64,000 bases of DNA from Ectothiorhodospiraceae bacterium 2226. Lineage in GTDB: Bacteria; Pseudomonadota; Gammaproteobacteria; GCA-013348725. The notes below the pieces were generated by a model, which searched no databases, was not told the DNA's origin, and was given only the letters and a program-made list of their open reading frames with translations. Of the stretch, positions 50,167 through 59,689 are shown one piece after another; the stretch's first letter is position 1; every line of letters begins with the position of its first letter. Location of the stretch: positions 1,538,501 through 1,602,500 of the forward strand of contig CP054689.1 of NCBI GenBank assembly GCA_013348725.1, given 5' to 3'. A program made the translations under genes and the position numbers.

Positions 50167-50874
50167 TCAGCCGACCTGGCCCAGGCAGCGGCGCACGGCG
50201 GCCAGGTGTCGCCGACTCACCTCCAGCGCCTCCGGCCAATCCCGTAACACCACTTCGTGGCGCCCGCCCGGGGTGCGGCGCAGGGCCGCGACCTGCGCCA
50301 GGGCCACCAGGGCGTTGCGGTGCACGCGCACGAACAGCGGCCCGAACTCCTCCTCCAGCGCGCGCAGCGAGGTCTCCAGCACCACCTCGCCCTGGCGGTA
50401 GCGCACCACCACGTACTTCTGCTCGGAACGGAAGAACAACACCTCCTCGATGGGGATGCGTCGTACGCCGCCCAGGTGGTGCGCCACCACGTGGGTGGGC
50501 GTGAGCGGCGCCGCGGCCGCTCGGCGCGCGGCCCGCTCCAGGGCCTGCAACAGACGTTCCCGGCGCACCGGCTTGACCAGGTAGTCCAGCGCCTCGGCCT
50601 CGAAGGCGGCCAGCGCGTGCTCGGCGAAGGCCGTGGTGTAGATCACCGCCGGGCGGCGCGCGAGGGCCTTGAGGCGCTCGGCGGCCGCCAGCCCGTCCAG
50701 ACCGGGCATGCGGATGTCGAGCAGGATCAGCTCGGGGGCCAGTTGCTCGGCGAGCGCGAGGGCCTCCTCGCCGTCGGCCGCCTCGGCCACCACCACGTGC
50801 TCGCCGAGGTCCTCCACCAAGCGGCGCAGGCGCGCGCGCGCCAGCGGTTCGTCATCGGCGATCAGCACCCTCAT
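50167..50874 (-). CDS. algR: LytTR-family response regulator (AlgR-like)
   Basis: The 235-residue regulator has a receiver domain (Asp in LILLDIRMPGLDGL, Lys of YLVKPVRRERLL) and a C-terminal LytTR DNA-binding domain (VLFFRSEQKYVVVRYRQGEVV, FVRVHRNALVAL). The kinase gene overlaps its start (ATGA). AlgR of Pseudomonas controls alginate and twitching motility; here, with MSHA pilus genes nearby, pilus control is conceivable but inferred. Confidence 0.9.
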   Translation of the reverse strand: MRVLIADDEPLARARLRRLVEDLGEHVVVAEAADGEEALALAEQLAPELILLDIRMPGLDGLAAAERLKALARRPAVIYTTAFAEHALAAFEAEALDYLVKPVRRERLLQALERAARRAAAAPLTPTHVVAHHLGGVRRIPIEEVLFFRSEQKYVVVRYRQGEVVLETSLRALEEEFGPLFVRVHRNALVALAQVAALRRTPGGRHEVVLRDWPEALEVSRRHLAAVRRCLGQVG

Positions 50875-51944
50875 GCCGGCACCGCCTCACGGTAGGGCAG
50901 GCGCACGCACACCCGCCACTCGCCGCCGTCCTCGCCGGACTGCAGCGCCGCCTGGGCGCCATAGTGCGCCTGCAGACGCTCGCGCAGGTTGTCCAGCGCC
51001 ATCTGGTGGCCGCCCCGCGCCGGGGCCTGACGGGGCAGCGGATTGCGTACCTCCACCACCAACTCGGCGCCCCGCCGCTGCGCGCTGACGTACACCGTGC
51101 CGCCCTCACGGCGCGGCTCCACGCCGTGGTACACCGCATTCTCCACCAGCGGCTGCAGGGTCAGCGAGGGCAGCAGGACCTCGGGGTCGAGGTCGCCGAC
51201 CTGCCACGCGACCTGCAGGCGGGGTCCGAGCCGCAAGCCCTCCATGCGCAGATAGCGCTCGGCCACCGCGCGCTCCTCGCGCCACGGGACCAGGGTCTGC
51301 GCCTCCGAGAGGCTGGTGCGAAACAGGTCCGCCAGATCCTCGACCGCCTCCTCGGCGAGCGGCGGGTCGCTGCGCGTGAGGCTCGCGATGGTGTTCATGC
51401 TGTTGAACAGGAAGTGCGGGCGGATGCGCGCCTGCAGCGCCTCCAGGCGCGCGCGCGCCCGGGCCTCGACGCTGACGCGCCACTGATGCTGCACGTAGAA
51501 GTAACGCAGCGCGAGCGCGCCCACGATGGCGCCGATAAACAGGTTGCGCCACAGGAACTCGAAGCGGTACTCGGGGCCCGGGCCGAGCCCGGCGTGCCCG
51601 CCCACGCGCAGGGCGACCTCGGACACCAGCAGGATGACCGCCAGCAGCAGCAGATAGGCGGCGGCGCCGGCGGGGGCCGGCGGCAGGCGTCGCAGCAGCG
51701 GCCGCGCGGCGCACAGGACGGCGGCGCAGGCCAGCGCCATCCACTGCACCAGCAGCGACACCCGCGCCAGTTCGTCCCAGCGCGAGATGCTGCTCTGCAG
51801 CGGCGCCAGGGCGATCACGAACGCGAGCAACTGCGCGATCACCACCACCACGAACACCATGCGCACGCCGCAGAAGTTGGGCAGAAACAGGGTGTCGCGC
51901 GGCGTGGCCGCTGGGCTGTGTGCGTCTCCCCCCACGGATGACAC
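50871..51944 (-). CDS. algZ: AlgZ/FimS-like sensor histidine kinase (LytS family)
   Basis: The 357-residue membrane kinase starts with LFLPNFCGVRMVFVVVVIAQ, typical of AlgZ, has about four to five membrane helices (to residue 165), a His_kinase domain with RIRPHFLFNSMNTIASL (the phospho-accepting His) and an HATPase with LVENAVYHG. The start codon is GTG at 51944, or GTG at 51935, which has a better spaced GAGG site. It is divergent from argH and coupled to the regulator downstream, the classical argH-algZ-algR order. Confidence 0.89.
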   Translation of the reverse strand: MSSVGGDAHSPAATPRDTLFLPNFCGVRMVFVVVVIAQLLAFVIALAPLQSSISRWDELARVSLLVQWMALACAAVLCAARPLLRRLPPAPAGAAAYLLLLAVILLVSEVALRVGGHAGLGPGPEYRFEFLWRNLFIGAIVGALALRYFYVQHQWRVSVEARARARLEALQARIRPHFLFNSMNTIASLTRSDPPLAEEAVEDLADLFRTSLSEAQTLVPWREERAVAERYLRMEGLRLGPRLQVAWQVGDLDPEVLLPSLTLQPLVENAVYHGVEPRREGGTVYVSAQRRGAELVVEVRNPLPRQAPARGGHQMALDNLRERLQAHYGAQAALQSGEDGGEWRVCVRLPYREAVPA

Positions 51945-52097
51945 CTCGATTATGGTTATTGCGCATCAACGACTTCTGATGCTCGGACTATAACGCCGCT
52001 TGCCCTGCCCTGGCGAGACGCCCGCCACAGCCTGCGCGCCGTTGGGCGTTTCGTTATACTCAGCGCTTTCCCAACCGCCCCCTGAGCGTGCCCTTCC

Positions 52098-53498
52098 ATG
52101 TCCGAGCATAAGACCGTCGAGAAGCCCTGGACCGGGCGCTTTACCGAACCCACCGATGCCTTCGTGGAGGCCTTCGGCGCCTCGGTCGGCTTCGACCAGC
52201 GCCTCTACCGTCACGACATCGCCGGCTCCATCGCCCACGCGCAAATGCTGGCGCATGTCGGGGTGCTCACCCCGGAGGAGGCGCGCGCCATCGAGGAGGG
52301 GCTGCGCGCCATCGAACGCGAGATCGAGGCGGGCGCGTTCCAGTGGTCGATCGCGCTCGAGGACGTGCACATGAACATCGAGGCGCGCCTCACCGAGCGC
52401 CTCGGCGCGGTGGGCAAGAAGCTGCATACCGGGCGCTCGCGCAACGACCAGGTGGCGACCGACATCCGCCTCTACCTGCGCGAGGAGATCGACCTCATCG
52501 CCAAGGAACTGATGCGCCTGCAGCAGGGCCTGGTGGCGCTTGCCGAGCGTGAGGCCGACACCATCATGCCCGGTTTCACCCACATGCAGACCGCGCAGCC
52601 GGTGACCTTCGGGCACCACATGATGGCTTGGTACGAGATGCTGGAACGCGACCGCGCGCGCCTCGTCGATTGCCGCCGGCGGGTGAACCAGATGCCGCTC
52701 GGTGCGGCCGCGCTGGCGGGCACCAGCTACCCCATCGATCGGCACTACGCCGCCCAGCTGCTCGGCTTCGACGCCCCGTGCGAAAACTCGCTGGACGCGG
52801 TCAGTGACCGCGACTTCGCGATCGAGTTCGTGAGCGCCGGCGCGCTGATCCTGATGCACCTGTCGCGCTTCTCCGAAGAGCTGGTGCTGTGGTCCAGCGC
52901 CCAGTTCGACTTCGTGGACCTGGGCGATGCCTTCTGCACCGGCTCGTCCATCATGCCGCAGAAGAAAAATCCCGACGTGCCCGAGCTGGTGCGCGGCAAG
53001 GCCGGGCGCGTGCACGGCAACCTGGTCACTCTGCTCACCCTGATGAAGGGCCAGCCGCTGGCCTACAACAAGGACAACCAGGAAGACAAAGAGCCGGTGT
53101 TCGACACCGTGGACACGCTCAAGGGTTGTCTGCGCGTGTACGCCGACATGGTGCCGCGCATCCAGGTGAAGAAGGAGGTGATGCGCGAGGCCGCGCGCCG
53201 CGGCTACGCCACCGCCACCGACCTCGCCGACTACCTGGTGCGCAAGGGCATGCCGTTCCGCGACGCGCACGAGGTGGTGGGGCGCGCCGTGCGCCGCGGC
53301 GTGGACACCGGCCGTGACCTCAGCGAGCTCCCGCTGGCGGAGCTGCGCGAGTTTTCCGAGGCCATCGAACAGGATGTGTTCGAGGTGCTCACCCTGGAGG
53401 GTTCGGTGGCCGCGCGCAGCCATTTCGGCGGCACCGACCCAGGCCAAGTGCGCGCCGCCGTGCAGCGGGCCCGCGCGCGGCTGGCGGGAAAGGGCTAA
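52098..53498 (+). CDS. argH: Argininosuccinate lyase
   Basis: The 466-residue lyase cleaves argininosuccinate to arginine and fumarate. The fumarase/aspartase-superfamily signature [20 protein letters not shown] (catalytic Ser), [29 protein letters not shown] and DRDFAIEFV are present. It is divergent from algZ and its last four bases overlap the convergent transporter gene. Confidence 0.97.
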   Translation: MSEHKTVEKPWTGRFTEPTDAFVEAFGASVGFDQRLYRHDIAGSIAHAQMLAHVGVLTPEEARAIEEGLRAIEREIEAGAFQWSIALEDVHMNIEARLTERLGAVGKKLHTGRSRNDQVATDIRLYLREEIDLIAKELMRLQQGLVALAEREADTIMPGFTHMQTAQPVTFGHHMMAWYEMLERDRARLVDCRRRVNQMPLGAAALAGTSYPIDRHYAAQLLGFDAPCENSLDAVSDRDFAIEFVSAGALILMHLSRFSEELVLWSSAQFDFVDLGDAFCTGSSIMPQKKNPDVPELVRGKAGRVHGNLVTLLTLMKGQPLAYNKDNQEDKEPVFDTVDTLKGCLRVYADMVPRIQVKKEVMREAARRGYATATDLADYLVRKGMPFRDAHEVVGRAVRRGVDTGRDLSELPLAELREFSEAIEQDVFEVLTLEGSVAARSHFGGTDPGQVRAAVQRARARLAGKG

Positions 53499-54448
53499 CC
53501 GGCCGCCAGCGGACCGGCCACCCCGCCGCCCCGCCCGCGCCGGCGCAGCCAGGCGCTGGCGCCGGTGGCGGTGATCACCGACCAGACCGCGAACAGCGCC
53601 CCCGGCAGCGCGGCCTCGGGCGGGAAGTGCGCCAGCGCGAGCGCCACGCCGAGCCCCGCGTTCTGCATGCCGATCTCGATCGACAGCGTCAGCCGGTGGC
53701 GCGCATCGAAGCCGTACCAGCGCGCCAGCTGCCAGCCGGCCAGATAACCGAGGCCGTTCACCAACACCACCGCCAGCAGGATCCACGGTCCCGCGTCGGC
53801 GATGCGGCCGTGGTTGATCGACACCGCGTAGGCGCAGATCAGGATGATGGCGAGCGCCGCCAGGGCGGGCGCGAGCGCGCGCAGCGGCGCGACGCGCGGC
53901 CCCGCCAGGCGCGCCAGCGTCATGCCGCCGGCGAGCGGCAGCAGCACCGTGAAGAGGATGGTGCGCACCATGGGCCAGAACTCCACCGGCACGAACACCC
54001 CACCCAGCCAGTGCACCAGGGTCGGCGTGACCAGCGGCGCGAGCAAGGTCGCCACCGTGGTCAGCGCGATCGAATAGGCGACCACCCCGCCGGCCAGGTA
54101 CACCAGCACGTTGCTCGCCATGGCGCCGGGCGCGGAGGCCACCAGGATGAAGCCGAGCGCCACCTCGGGCGACAGCGGCAGCAGCCAGGCGGCGGCGAAG
54201 CCGAGCAGCGGCATGACGCTGTACTGGGTGGCGACGCCTGCGCCGATGCGGGCGGGGCGGCGCAAGGTGGCGCCCAGCTCCGCCGGCTGCAGCACCAGCC
54301 CGAGCGCGAACATGGTGAGGCCGAACAGCCATAGAAAGACGCTGCCGATGGGTTGGAACAGCGGGGGATACAGGTAGGCCAGCACCGCGCCGCCCACGGT
54401 GAGCGGCGCGAGCGCGGCGGTGATGCCGTGACTGAGGCGCGCGATCAT
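53495..54448 (-). CDS. Bile acid:sodium symporter (BASS) family transporter
   Basis: The 317-residue membrane protein has nine to ten helices and BASS motifs: [36 protein letters not shown] and the crossover helix [20 protein letters not shown]. It is a sodium-coupled importer of organic anions; bacterial substrates are mostly unknown and bile acids are unlikely here. The C-terminal 20 residues are Gly/Arg-rich. It overlaps argH by four bases. Confidence 0.9.
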   Translation of the reverse strand: MIARLSHGITAALAPLTVGGAVLAYLYPPLFQPIGSVFLWLFGLTMFALGLVLQPAELGATLRRPARIGAGVATQYSVMPLLGFAAAWLLPLSPEVALGFILVASAPGAMASNVLVYLAGGVVAYSIALTTVATLLAPLVTPTLVHWLGGVFVPVEFWPMVRTILFTVLLPLAGGMTLARLAGPRVAPLRALAPALAALAIILICAYAVSINHGRIADAGPWILLAVVLVNGLGYLAGWQLARWYGFDARHRLTLSIEIGMQNAGLGVALALAHFPPEAALPGALFAVWSVITATGASAWLRRRGRGGGVAGPLAAG

Positions 54449-54472
54449 GCCCGGCCGCGCCCCCTCATCGGC

Positions 54473-54949
54473 TCAAAAGTGCCCGACCGTCTCGAAGAAC
54501 TCGTCGAACGGGATGTAATGGCTGCCGTCGCAGGAGAAGGTCATGCCGATGGTGCCGTTGATGCGGTTGATCGAGGCGTTGCGCAGGTAGATGGTCTGGT
54601 CCTTCAGACGCAGGCGCCGGAACTGCTCCAGGATGGGCCGCACCTGGTCGGACTCGATCTCGGGTTTCTCGATGGCCACCACCCGCGGCAGGGTGTCGAG
54701 GAAGTTGGGCGCGAAGATCTCCTCGCCCACGAATACGCGGTAGCGGTAGGGGTCGTTGAACAGCCAGCAGGTGAGCTGGTTGCTGGAAAAATGCAGCTTG
54801 GCGTGAAACACGCCGCGCATGCACAGCAACTCCTCGACCACGTCGAGCAGCTGATCCATGCGCTGGTCGAACAGACTGGTGTGGCGCGTCTGGTCGAACA
54901 CCTGCGCGCGCACCGACGGGTCACCTTTGATTTGCAACCACTTTTCCAT
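54473..54949 (-). CDS. Conserved-looking protein of unknown function
   Basis: The 158-residue protein is mixed alpha/beta, without signal peptide or membrane segment. Visible features: an N-terminal MEKWLQIKGDPSVRAQVFDQTRHTS... start, FHAKLHFSSNQLTCWLFNDPYRYRVFVGEEIF and a C-terminal IPFDEFFETVGHF. The ATG at 54949 has a GGAG site 5 bp upstream; GTG at 54955 is an alternative. Codon usage and GC match the neighbours, so it is likely real. I do not recognise the family. It precedes the BASS gene on the same strand. Confidence 0.72.
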   Translation of the reverse strand: MEKWLQIKGDPSVRAQVFDQTRHTSLFDQRMDQLLDVVEELLCMRGVFHAKLHFSSNQLTCWLFNDPYRYRVFVGEEIFAPNFLDTLPRVVAIEKPEIESDQVRPILEQFRRLRLKDQTIYLRNASINRINGTIGMTFSCDGSHYIPFDEFFETVGHF

Positions 54950-55009
54950 GTCCACTCCGCATGGTCTAGGCGAGCCCGCATTATGACACGCGAATGCGAC
55001 GTGGGTATG

Positions 55010-55849
55010 TCAACCGAGTAACAGTTGCTCGCCGCCCGCGCCGCGGGCGGTGAGCCGGAGCGTCTGCGCGCGCCGCAACAGACCCTTGGCGTCGTCGCCC
55101 CGCTGCCAAGCGGTGACGCCGAAGCTGTTCGGCTCGAGGCAGGCGCGCTGAGCCGGGCTGAGGGTGAGGGCCGCGAAGGCGGTGCGCAGCTTCCGCGCGA
55201 GGCTCAGGGCGCCCTCGGTCGGCGTCTCGGGCAGGGCGATGACGAACTGGGGCTCGGGGGCGAGGCGCGCGATGATGTCGGCCCAGCGCAGTTGGTCGCG
55301 CAACACGCGCGCGACGACCACCAGCGCGCCGGCGGCCTCCTGGTCGCTTTGCGGAGCCCGATCGCAACCGTCCAGGTGCAGCACCACCAGCGACAGCTCC
55401 GTGCCGTAGCGGCGGCACCGCGCGAGTTGAGGCTCCAGCGTCTGCAGTAGGGCGCGCTCGTTCAGCAGGCCGGTGGCAGGGTCGGTGGTGCGGCAGTCCT
55501 CGAGCTGGCGGCGCAGCTGCGCGAGCTCCATCTCGAGCTGGTGCGCCTCCGTAACGTCGCAGCAGTGGCCCAGCCGTCCGTCATCGACGGCCTCCCAGCG
55601 GCACATGAGCCAGCGCTCCTCCCGACCCGGCGCGGCCGGCAGATAGACCGTCTCGGCCCCGCCCAACAGCAGTTTGACGCCGTCTTCGTCGGCGCCCTGC
55701 GCGTCTTGTCCCAGCAGCGCGTCCGGCGCGCGGCCGAGCAAATCGGCCAAGGGGGGATTGCACCAGCGCACGACCCCGCGCCCGTCGAGGAAGACGAGAC
55801 CGGCCGGTACGTGGTCCAACAGCCGAGCGGCGGGTACGGCGGTGTCCAT
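55010..55849 (-). CDS. PAS protein with degenerate GGDEF domain
   Basis: The 279-residue protein has a PAS domain (about residues 8-100; LLDHVPAGLVFLDGRGVVRWCN), a short coiled coil and a GGDEF-like domain starting TDPATGLLNERALLQ. Where the signature GG(D/E)EF should stand, residues 197-202 read APEPQF after ARL, so no diguanylate cyclase activity is expected. No EAL domain follows. It may bind a nucleotide or act by protein contact; its ligand and partner are unknown. Confidence 0.82.
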   Translation of the reverse strand: MDTAVPAARLLDHVPAGLVFLDGRGVVRWCNPPLADLLGRAPDALLGQDAQGADEDGVKLLLGGAETVYLPAAPGREERWLMCRWEAVDDGRLGHCCDVTEAHQLEMELAQLRRQLEDCRTTDPATGLLNERALLQTLEPQLARCRRYGTELSLVVLHLDGCDRAPQSDQEAAGALVVVARVLRDQLRWADIIARLAPEPQFVIALPETPTEGALSLARKLRTAFAALTLSPAQRACLEPNSFGVTAWQRGDDAKGLLRRAQTLRLTARGAGGEQLLLG

Positions 55850-55958
55850 GGCAAAAGCCTCCCGAGATCATCGGCGGCAGCGCCCGCGCCGTCGCCTACG
55901 GCCAGTATCGACCGCTACGGAAAAAACTTCAGGTCGGCGACCGGCCTCCGGCGGCTGT

Positions 55959-56303
55959 GCGTGGCCCGCGCTCCAGAATGGATTGCTTCAGACCGCTTTA
56001 AACCCCGCTTTTCGCGTTGCGTGGTCTGAGCCATCCATGGATGGATGGATTCAGGCCTTCCCGCGGCACAGGGATGTGCCGCCATGATCGACGGCCGCAG
56101 GCCGCCGATCATGAAGCAACGCGGAAATCACACTTTTCGCGTTGCGTGGTCTGAGCCATCCATGGATGGATTCAGGCCTTCCCGCGGCACAGGGACGTGC
56201 CGCCATGGTCGACGGCCGCAGGCCGCCGATCATGAAGCAACGCGGAAATCACACTTTTCGCGTTGCGTGGTCTGAGCCATCCATGGATGGATGGATTCAG
56301 ACC
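55959..56303 (-). repeat. Tandem cluster of the dispersed hairpin repeat (copies F)
   Basis: Read on minus from 56303, two complete units (56303-56179 and 56178-56058, 125 and 121 bp) follow one another, then a partial unit and an end fragment (55994-55959). Each unit has the GGTCTGA-type hairpin built on CCATCCATGG, a GCAACGCG / GCGTTGC arm pair, a long palindrome CATGATCG...GATCATG (56083-56113 in one copy) and GGCGGCACA / TGTGCCGC. The units differ by four bases, one GGAT, in the first hairpin. The cluster fills the 459 bp gap between the PAS gene and the esterase stop. Confidence 0.85.
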
Positions 56304-56308
56304 TTCAA

Positions 56309-57016
56309 TCAGCGATGCGGCGGGAGCACCGCCTCGCCGAGCACCTGCGCCAGCCAATTGCGGATCACCGGCACGGCGCGCGCGCTGATCGTGTGCGCGG
56401 CGCCCGCGTCGGGATGAAACTCGACCGGGTAACCCGCCTGCGTCAGCCAGTCCGCGCTGCGCTTGCCGTGCGCGAAATTCACCACCGGATCCTGGGTGCC
56501 GTGCACCATGAGGATCGGCACGCTGCGGTTGGCCGGTGCCGCCTCGTCGTGCAGGCGGTTGGGTAGCGCCAGGTAGCTCGACAAGGCCAGCACGCCCGCC
56601 AGCCGCTCGGGATAGCGCAGGCCGGTGTGGAGCGCCACCGCGCCGCCTTGCGAGAAACCCGCCACCACGATGCGGCTGGGCGCGATACCTTGCTGCGCCT
56701 GCTCGCCGATCAAGCGGGTCAGAATCTCGGCCGAGGCCACGAGCCCGTCGGCGTCGGGTTGGCCCACGACGTCCGGCGTGGTGATGTCGTACCAGGCCCG
56801 CATCACGTAGCCGCTGTTGATCGTCACCGGCCGTCGCGGCGCATGGGGAAACACGAAGCGCACGCCGAGCTCGCGCGGCAGGGCCAAGGTCGGTACCAGC
56901 GGGTCGAAGTCATGCCCGTCGGCGCCGAGGCCGTGCAACCAGATCACGCAGGCGTGCGCCTGGCCGCCGGCGGGTTCGTGCACGACGTAGGGCGCTTCGG
57001 CGTGGGTGTCATTCAT
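56309..57016 (-). CDS. Phospholipase/carboxylesterase (alpha/beta hydrolase)
   Basis: The 235-residue cytosolic hydrolase has the LHGLGADGHDF oxyanion segment, the nucleophile GFSQGGAVAL, the Asp of HGTQDPVV and the His of AGAAHTIS, as in the YpfH/Est family of carboxylesterases. The ATG at 57016 has an AAGGAGA site 6 bp upstream; the ATG at 57040 would add eight residues. The natural substrate is unknown. Its 3' end abuts the repeat cluster. Confidence 0.91.
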   Translation of the reverse strand: MNDTHAEAPYVVHEPAGGQAHACVIWLHGLGADGHDFDPLVPTLALPRELGVRFVFPHAPRRPVTINSGYVMRAWYDITTPDVVGQPDADGLVASAEILTRLIGEQAQQGIAPSRIVVAGFSQGGAVALHTGLRYPERLAGVLALSSYLALPNRLHDEAAPANRSVPILMVHGTQDPVVNFAHGKRSADWLTQAGYPVEFHPDAGAAHTISARAVPVIRNWLAQVLGEAVLPPHR

Positions 57017-57279
57017 ACCGGTCTCCTTACCGTGGAGCATCCGCCGGTCGCGGATGCGGCGTTATCGTTCTGCGGGCGTCGGGGCGAAGATCCCTGCAGG
57101 CGGCTCGATCGGCCCCGGCGGTCAAGGCTGGCCGCCACCGTTATGCCGGCGGACGGCGCCGTCGAGCGATCGCCGTGCGGAAAACCGCACGTTCTGCGTG
57201 GCCGCGGGCGCCAGGAGGCGCTTGCCTCAGATGTGCCAGCCATCATTGTAGCGGCGCTGCGGTGTGTCGCAACGTGCTG
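57017..57279. other. 263 bp non-coding interval upstream of the esterase gene
   Basis: No gene is supported here. It contains the perfect 8 bp stem GCATCCGC / GCGGATGC (57037-57057), 10 bp upstream of the esterase ribosome-binding site, and a 6 bp stem GTGCGG / CCGCAC with an AAAA loop near 57175. The esterase promoter must lie in it. Confidence 0.45.
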
Positions 57280-57306
57280 AAAAAAAAGGGCCCCATAAAG
57301 GGGCCC
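57280..57306 (-). terminator. Rho-independent terminator after soxZ
   Basis: On the minus strand a GGGCCCC-TTTAT-GGGGCCC stem is followed by eight T residues, 21 bp after the soxZ stop. It ends the soxYZ message. Confidence 0.93.
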
Positions 57307-57327
57307 TCGGGATCGCGGCGGGTCGCC

Positions 57328-57639
57328 TCAGCCGATCTCGGTCTCGGTCGAGTCGCTCTCGCCCTTGTTGTCGACCCAGCTCATCTTCAGGGTGTCGCCC
57401 TTCTTGGCGCCCTGGAACTGGAAGGACAGGTAGGGATTGGCGGCGATACCGGCACCCCAATGGGCGGTCATCACCGGCTCGCCGTTGAGCTCGGTCACGA
57501 CCTCGGTGATGTAGTGGGCCGGGATGCGCTGGCCGGTCTTGCCGTCCTTGCGCTGGCCGGTTTCCATCGGGTGCTGGATCAGGGCGCGCACGGTGGTGGA
57601 ATCGCCCTGCACAGCGGTACGAACGCGAATCGTCGACAT
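57328..57639 (-). CDS. soxZ: Thiosulfate oxidation carrier complex protein SoxZ
   Basis: The 103-residue immunoglobulin-fold protein pairs with SoxY to carry sulfur intermediates in periplasmic thiosulfate oxidation. RVRTAVQGDSTTVRALIQHPMETGQR..G, IPAHYITEVVTELNG and the NPYLSFQFQGAKKGDTL strand are family motifs. It has no signal peptide, as usual for SoxZ, which is exported with SoxY. It follows soxY by 47 bp and is closed by a strong terminator. Confidence 0.96.
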   Translation of the reverse strand: MSTIRVRTAVQGDSTTVRALIQHPMETGQRKDGKTGQRIPAHYITEVVTELNGEPVMTAHWGAGIAANPYLSFQFQGAKKGDTLKMSWVDNKGESDSTETEIG

Positions 57640-57686
57640 ATCAGAATCCTCTCGAGCTGAACACTAAGCCAATGGGCCGAGGGCGT

Positions 57687-58151
57687 TTAGCCGCCGCAGC
57701 CGCCGATGGTGACCTTCACTTCGCGGCGCGCGGTGTGCAGCTTGCCGTTGGACTGCACCACGGCCACCACGTCGGAGGTGCGGGCCATCTTGATGCGGGT
57801 GGCCACGAAGCCTTCCGCGTTGGCGGAGAGGTCGAACTTGCCGGCCAGCGGGGAGTCGTTCTTCTCCACGATGATGGCGATGGACTCCGGGTTGGCAATG
57901 CCGGTGTTGATAGTGACCGGTACCACGGCGCCGTTCTCGGCGATGTCCGGGGCGGTGATCTCGATGTCGCCGCTCTGTTCGGTGCCGGCACCCTGGTACA
58001 GGTTCTGCAAGACGGCATCCATGGAATCGGCCTCGAATGCGCCCTTCGGCCACTCGGCCAGCACCGCCTGCGGGGCCAGCAGGCCCGCGCCCGCCGCCAC
58101 AGCCACTGCGCTACCCGCGAGGGTGCCCTTCAGAAAGACTCGACGCTGCAT
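57687..58151 (-). CDS. soxY: Thiosulfate oxidation carrier protein SoxY
   Basis: The 154-residue protein has a Tat signal peptide (RRVFLKG followed by a hydrophobic stretch to about residue 32) and ends in the mobile GGCGG arm whose Cys152 carries the sulfur substrate. PVTINTGIANPESIAIIVEKNDSPLAG is typical. The ATG at 58151 has a GAGGAG site. A sigma-54 promoter lies 50 bp upstream. soxXAB and soxCD are not in the window, so this is a stand-alone soxYZ unit. Confidence 0.96.
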   Translation of the reverse strand: MQRRVFLKGTLAGSAVAVAAGAGLLAPQAVLAEWPKGAFEADSMDAVLQNLYQGAGTEQSGDIEITAPDIAENGAVVPVTINTGIANPESIAIIVEKNDSPLAGKFDLSANAEGFVATRIKMARTSDVVAVVQSNGKLHTARREVKVTIGGCGG

Positions 58152-58200
58152 GTGCGTGCTCCTCTGCTTTGGTGGAATAAGAGTTCTCACCCGATAAGGC

Positions 58201-58216
58201 AGCAAGCCGCGTGCCA
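58201..58216 (-). promoter_or_regulatory. Sigma-54 (-24/-12) promoter of soxYZ
   Basis: The minus-strand sequence TGGCACGCGGCTTGCT fits the consensus TGGCACG-N4-TTGC(A/T) at every defined position and has the GG-N10-GC spacing. The predicted transcript would start about 40 bp before the soxY ATG. RpoN promoters need an enhancer-binding ATPase, which is encoded directly upstream. Confidence 0.9.
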
Positions 58217-58233
58217 AGTTACGGCGGTCGTCT

Positions 58234-58246
58234 TTTCAATGACTTG
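58234..58246 (+). promoter_or_regulatory. Possible IHF site upstream of the soxYZ promoter
   Basis: TTTCAATGACTTG matches the IHF core WATCAA-N4-TTR at all but one position. It lies between the sigma-54 promoter and the direct-repeat activator sites, where IHF usually bends DNA to bring the activator to RNA polymerase. Confidence 0.5.
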
Positions 58247-58281
58247 CGGCGCACCCGGTCCGCGCGCGGCACGTGGGGGTC

Positions 58282-58315
58282 GCATTCTGCAACGTGCGCG
58301 CCGTGCATTTTGCAA
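58282..58315 (-). promoter_or_regulatory. Two direct-repeat activator-binding sites (UAS) for soxYZ
   Basis: On minus, TTGCAAAATGC (58315-58305) and TTGCAGAATGC (58292-58282) differ at one base and are 23 bp apart, about two helical turns. Each is an imperfect palindrome TGCA-N3-TGC(A/G). They start immediately after the regulator stop codon and lie about 65-100 bp upstream of the -24 box, the normal place for sites of an NtrC-type activator. Confidence 0.72.

Positions 58316-59685
<1,370 letters not shown>

Positions 59686-59689
<4 letters not shown>

Noticed and set aside
55959-56303. CRISPR array
   Set aside because: The units are 121-125 bp with no unique spacers between short repeats; they are tandem copies of the hairpin element, and no cas gene is present.
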